DNA from: Corynespora cassiicola
Lineage: Eukaryota; Ascomycota; Dothideomycetes; Pleosporales; Corynesporascaceae
Length of the DNA: 64,000 nucleotides
NCBI GenBank assembly: GCA_022059125.1
Contig: JAEUWY010000004.1
Span: forward strand, 1,674,001 to 1,738,000
Reading direction: 5' to 3'
The notes under the pieces were generated by a model that did no database searches, was not told the origin of the DNA, and saw only the letters and a program-made list of their open reading frames with translations. The position numbers and the translations under genes are program-made. Positions 60,118 to 64,000 of this stretch are shown piece by piece; positions within the stretch are counted from its first letter, which is position 1; every line of letters begins with the position of its first letter.

Positions 60118-60991
60118 TCGCCTGCACTCGAGGCTATGGCAGCCTCGCGATGATGATATCAATGAGCGCCGCCTCGCCGCTTAACGCGAGTGAGGCACCG
60201 GGAAGGACTTTGTGTATTTCGGACTTGTTCCCATATTTTTGCATTTACGACGGCGACACGATGCATGGGGGGACACACCTTCAGTCAGTGTCTTGATGCG
60301 ACTTACTGGGCGTTAAAGAGTCAGTATTATTGGATTCAGCTGCCTCTTCTTCTTTTCCACTAGCGCTTGCGGACTCATGGGCAAGAATCTTCTTGTGTCC
60401 CTTGTTCGACTTCTAATAGCGTCTGCATTCAGAGAAGAAAAAAAGATATACCACTTGGACGAGCATAATCATAGGTGCGGGGTTTGCGGATGACGCACTT
60501 GATGCCCTGCAGAAATCAGGGACTGAGCGTTGTATGATTTGCCTCTGCGATATTCGAGGGACAGGAGGACTGTATTGAAGTAGGACGCTCTGGGTAGCTC
60601 AGTAATGGAGGGACTCGTCGCCTGGTGCAGTTGCACTGGAAGCGCCCGGCGTCCAGTGCCTAGACGTGGGCCCGCCCACTGTGGCCAACGACGTGAAGGG
60701 CCCAGTCGGCGACGCGAATGAAAAGATTTGCACAGAATGACCTTACTCGAGTCCTTCTAGACGCAAGTGAAGAACACGCCACGCTGAACCTTCCTCCATG
60801 GCTGACTTGGCCGCGGCCCGTGCGGGCCTGCTCAGCCTTATAGAACCGCGGTTCTGCGGGTTGCTCAGATAGGAAGGACAAGCGAAGCCCGCGCCAAGCC
60901 ATACCGCGCCAGCGACTGAGCAGCCCAGTAAACAGTCGCGTCGTAAACACGACCAGCGGCAACGACATTGGGATACTGCCGGGCGCCCATC
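60118..60991. other. Intergenic region between LAMMER kinase and MTW1
   Basis: The LAMMER 3' UTR and the MTW1 promoter lie in this 0.9-kb interval. No additional coding pattern or tRNA was seen. Confidence 0.5.
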
Positions 60992-62169
60992 ATGTCGAGC
61001 TCTAAGCAGCAGGAGACGATGCTGCTCACAGAGCACTTCACCTGGCCTCCGATTGTGCGTCGCTGTCGTCCGCGAACTGGGTGCAGGCTAACGAGAACAG
61101 TCCCTCATTGACGATGTCATAAACACGGTGAACGAAGTCCTGTACCGCTGCACAGACACGTTTGAGACCGGACTCACGTCCGCCGACCCAGCACTGCTGG
61201 GGTTTGCCGATCGTGCCGCCGCTGAGAATCGCACCCCAGATACGGACGAGGATGGCAACCAGGTCTTTCCAGAAGCCAAGTTGGAGATTGAGGAGGGGAT
61301 CCTGAAGCTGGAGACGCTGATGGAAAACGCCGTTGACAAGAACTTTGACAAGCTGGAGATTTGGACGTTGCGCAATGTGCTGTGCTTACCCCGCGAAGAG
61401 GGTTTGGCCGAATGGGTGCGCCTGAAGCATTACGAGGTGGGATAGGCACCCAATGACCCGATGAAAACGGCACCATGGCTAACAAGAGCAAAAAAAACCT
61501 CAGAACCTTCAGATCCCGCCCAAAGACTCTACCATAACCCCCGAATCCCTCCACGCCCTCCGCCGCAAACTTGCGGAAACGAACAAGCTGCACGCCGCTC
61601 TGCTGGCGGAGAAGACGCGCAACGAAGCACAGATTACAAGACTGCGCTCCATGCTCCAGCCCAGCGTCGCCCCGAAACGAGAGACGCGCTCATCCACCTC
61701 TCCAGCGAAGCCCCGCGACTCCAACGCAGACCAGGTTCCTTTTGCCTTCTTGACGCACAACCCCGCCGCGCAAGATCTAGGAGTGCAGCCCCTGCCTCGA
61801 CCCGCCGATGCTCCCGCCGTGGCCCCCGAGTCGCGCACGCCTCTCACTACGCATGCTACGTTTACGACCTCTCAGCTTCCATACTTGCGCGAGCTGCTTG
61901 CCTCGCTGAAGCCGCATCTCGCGACCACGGCTCTGCCGACAAAGGAGGGCGAGAAGGAGGAATTGGCGAGGGAGCGGAAGACGTACATTGAGAGTCAGAG
62001 CAAGAGGATTCTAGAGAGGAGGGGTGTGGATACGACGGATGGGGTGGAGGGTGCGGTGGAGGGGAGTCGAGTGCGCGCAGAAGAGGTCAGGGGCTTGGAG
62101 GGGATTGCCGAAGCGTTGGAGAGGGGGAAGGAGAAGCAGGAAGAGGTCGATGCCATGGATACGTCTTGA
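60992..62169 (+). CDS. MTW1: Kinetochore protein MTW1 / MIS12
   Basis: Three exons: 60992-61054, 61101-61436 and 61504-62169, giving 354 residues. MTW1 is a core subunit of the MIND/Mis12 complex, which links centromeric chromatin (Mif2/CENP-C and CENP-T) to the Ndc80 complex. The N-terminal Mis12 segment is LLTEHFTWPP, then SLIDDVINTVNEVLYRCTD, made by joining exons 1 and 2. Heptad regions follow (EEGILKLETLMENAVDKNFDKLEIWTLRN). The third exon opens NLQIPP and has a second coiled region (LHALRRKLAETNKLHAALLAEK), then an acidic, Glu/Arg-rich C terminus ending AMDTS. Its size is typical for the mould form (yeast 289). The gene lies downstream of the LAMMER kinase on the same strand. Confidence 0.92.
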
Positions 62170-62649
62170 TGACTGGAACAAAGACTTGTATGAATTATGC
62201 CCGAGTGAGTACACTGGCCTTTTTGGGGTCTGGTGTGCTTGGTGTTTGAAGGTTTGATTTTGGGATGATACCAGGTTGCATGGCCGGGAGCGTTTATTGA
62301 CTTGAAAAATGCACACGTTACTTGTAAGAAACAGTAATCCCCTTGTGCTCTCGGAGTGGAGATGTGTAAGGCTGATATGGCTGCAGAGTCATGCCGTTTA
62401 AGCATTTGGCGGAAATGTGATCGGATACCATGATTTACTAGGGATTTTTTTTCCATTCTCTATATATGTGAGACAATTACACATTAATACCTAGTCCCCC
62501 AAACGCCTCCTCAATATGCAGAAACGACTTTTGAACAAACGCCCAATACATGCCACCGAAGAATCGACAAAGAGACAGAACGACACCATTTGAAATCCGG
62601 GAAAAGAAATTATTCTTTTTTTTTCTCCTCTTCTTTCCTCTCACTCCAT
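62170..62649. other. Region between converging 3' ends
   Basis: The 480-bp gap holds the 3' UTRs of MTW1 and the MFS gene. It includes T-rich stretches near 62446 and 62617; frames in both directions are short. Confidence 0.5.
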
Positions 62650-64000
62650 CTACACCTCCTGCAATCCCCTCCTCTCCCTCTCCCTCGCCTCCGCCTCCTC
62701 CCTCTTCTTCTGCGCCAAATACTGACAGAACCGACTCTTCTCCCTCAACGAAGCCCCCCACCTCACAAACACAAAGGGTATGACGCACAGCGCCACGCTG
62801 AAGAAGCCCAGCAGGCTAGTCGCCCACGGCACGCCCAGGGCGCGGTACATGGGCTTTGCGGCAAACGGCAGCACGGCGCCGAAGCTACTGCGGGTCAGGG
62901 ACGCGGCGGCCATGGCGGACGCGGCGAAGACCTCGTACGCGTCGACGAGGTAGTTGAGCAGGGCCATGAAGAGGCACAGGTAGCCCATTCCGAAGAGGAC
63001 GCCGGCGAGGCAGGGCACGATCCAGTGGAGGTCCGCGCGGGAGGTCCAGCCCAGCCAAAAGGAGGAGATTACGAAGAAGGGGCCCGCGATGCAGGCTAGC
63101 GGGAGGCGGCGCATCTCTTCATCGTGTGCCCATGGCTTGTTCGCTTTTTGTGCGTTGAGTAGGATGCGGTCCCATGTAAGGTAGATGCCGGCTGAGATGA
63201 CAGCCCCGACGCCAATGGGTAGGAACGTGAGACCCTCCTCACCAGCATTGAACCCGTAGATGCCCATGAAGATGATGGGGTATGACTGGAAGTAGATGTA
63301 AAAGATTGCGTAGGCGTAGCTGAGGTACAGACAGGTGAAGAGCACGAGCGGCTCGAAACAGATCATGCGGAGCGGCCGCGTCAGGACCACGGTGACGATG
63401 TGGCTAAAGTCTGTCTTTTCGAGCTCGATGGGTGCCACAATGGATGTGTCGCCCGTCTCTTTGCGGAGACGCTGCGCGCGTTTCTTGAGAATCACGGGTG
63501 CGTAGGTCTCTGGGAAGAAGAAGAAGAGAGGCCATGTTGCGCCTGCGAAAATGGTGCCAATCCAAAAGGTCCAGCTCCACGAGAGGACTGAGATGAAGCC
63601 CGAAACAGGCGGCCCTAGGATGGGACCAAAGGTTGTAGCGGCCTTTTCAGCGGGTTTGGGTCAGCCATGATCATAATGTAGGTGCATCTCTCTACTCACC
63701 ATGAACATGGCCATTGCCCTGCCGCGCGCCACAGGGTCGTGGTACACATCAGCGCAAATCCCACCCACAACTGAGATGGCACACGACCCTCCGACACCCA
63801 CGAGCAATCGGAAAACAACCAGTGCAGCAAAGTTTGGCGATACAGAAGATGCGATAGAGAAAATGGAGAAGAGGGCGAATGAAGCGATCATTACCCACTT
63901 TCGTCCATACGATTCGCTTAATGGACCCCAGATCATGGGGCCGCAGACATAGCCGACGAGATATATGGATGTGGGGAGAATGAGACGAGCTTCATTGGTC
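62650..64000 (-). CDS. MFS transporter, DHA1 drug:H+ antiporter type (5' part beyond window)
   Basis: Partial at its 5' end: the coding sequence enters at 64000 and includes exon sequence 64000-63700 and 63642-62650, joined over a 57-nt phase-0 intron. About 430 residues are visible, beginning in the second membrane helix. Motif A appears as GPLSESYGRKW, followed by FRLLVGVGGSCAISVVGG; motif C (antiporter signature) is GPILGPPVSGFIS. A cytoplasmic loop (RAQRLRKETG) lies between the two six-helix halves, then the remaining helices follow, and a basic tail (KKREEAEARERERR) ends the protein. This layout fits 12-helix DHA1 exporters such as polyamine, mycotoxin or azole transporters; the substrate cannot be assigned. 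Motif C is a proton-antiport mark, so export is the likely direction. Confidence 0.9.

Overview
The window is nuclear DNA of a filamentous ascomycete (Pezizomycotina; the gene set and gene style look Sordariomycete, possibly Hypocrealean, but I could not test the placement). The evidence is monocistronic genes on both strands, many short GT-AG introns of about 46-72 nt with CTAAC/CTGAC-like branch points, a GC-rich coding sequence, CT-rich leaders, an intron-containing nuclear tRNA, and fungal forms of conserved proteins (PBS2, SEC63, a LAMMER kinase, MTW1, COY1). I rebuilt the spliced models by hand by checking reading phase across each intron. No provirus, CRISPR array, rRNA or intact transposon was seen.

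Layout. 0-15 kb is gene-poor: a single-pass membrane protein with an acidic N terminus and a PPxY tail (1628-2740 +), a PHD-finger protein (about 5441-7698 +), a small secreted four-cysteine protein (9002-9517 -), tRNA-Arg(UCG) (11566-11664 +), a small orphan gene (12761-13141 +) and a secreted protein ending in Ala/Glu/Lys-rich helical repeats (13563-14793 -). 16-29 kb holds SEC63 (-), the HOG-pathway MAPKK PBS2 (-), a PIN-like/auxin-efflux-type carrier (+) and choline kinase (+). 29-44 kb holds two compact head-to-head pairs, VPS3/COY1 and SPT14(GPI3)/DBP6, separated by a 3.1-kb gap and a secreted DUF3455 protein. 46-64 kb holds a pepsin-type aspartic protease (+), SEC65/SRP19 (-), a class III aminotransferase (+), a LAMMER kinase (+), MTW1/MIS12 (+) and the 3' part of a DHA1-type MFS transporter (-) that runs off the right edge.

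Functionally the window is rich in endomembrane and secretion genes: SRP targeting (SEC65), translocation (SEC63), GPI-anchor synthesis (SPT14), phosphatidylcholine synthesis (choline kinase), Golgi tethering/retrograde traffic (COY1) and endosome-vacuole tethering (VPS3). Four genes encode secreted products. Signalling and nuclear genes (PBS2, LAMMER kinase, DBP6, MTW1, PHD protein) fill the rest. No biosynthetic cluster is evident. The least described items are the two secreted proteins at 9.0-9.5 and 13.6-14.8 kb, whose real reading frames appear only after splicing.
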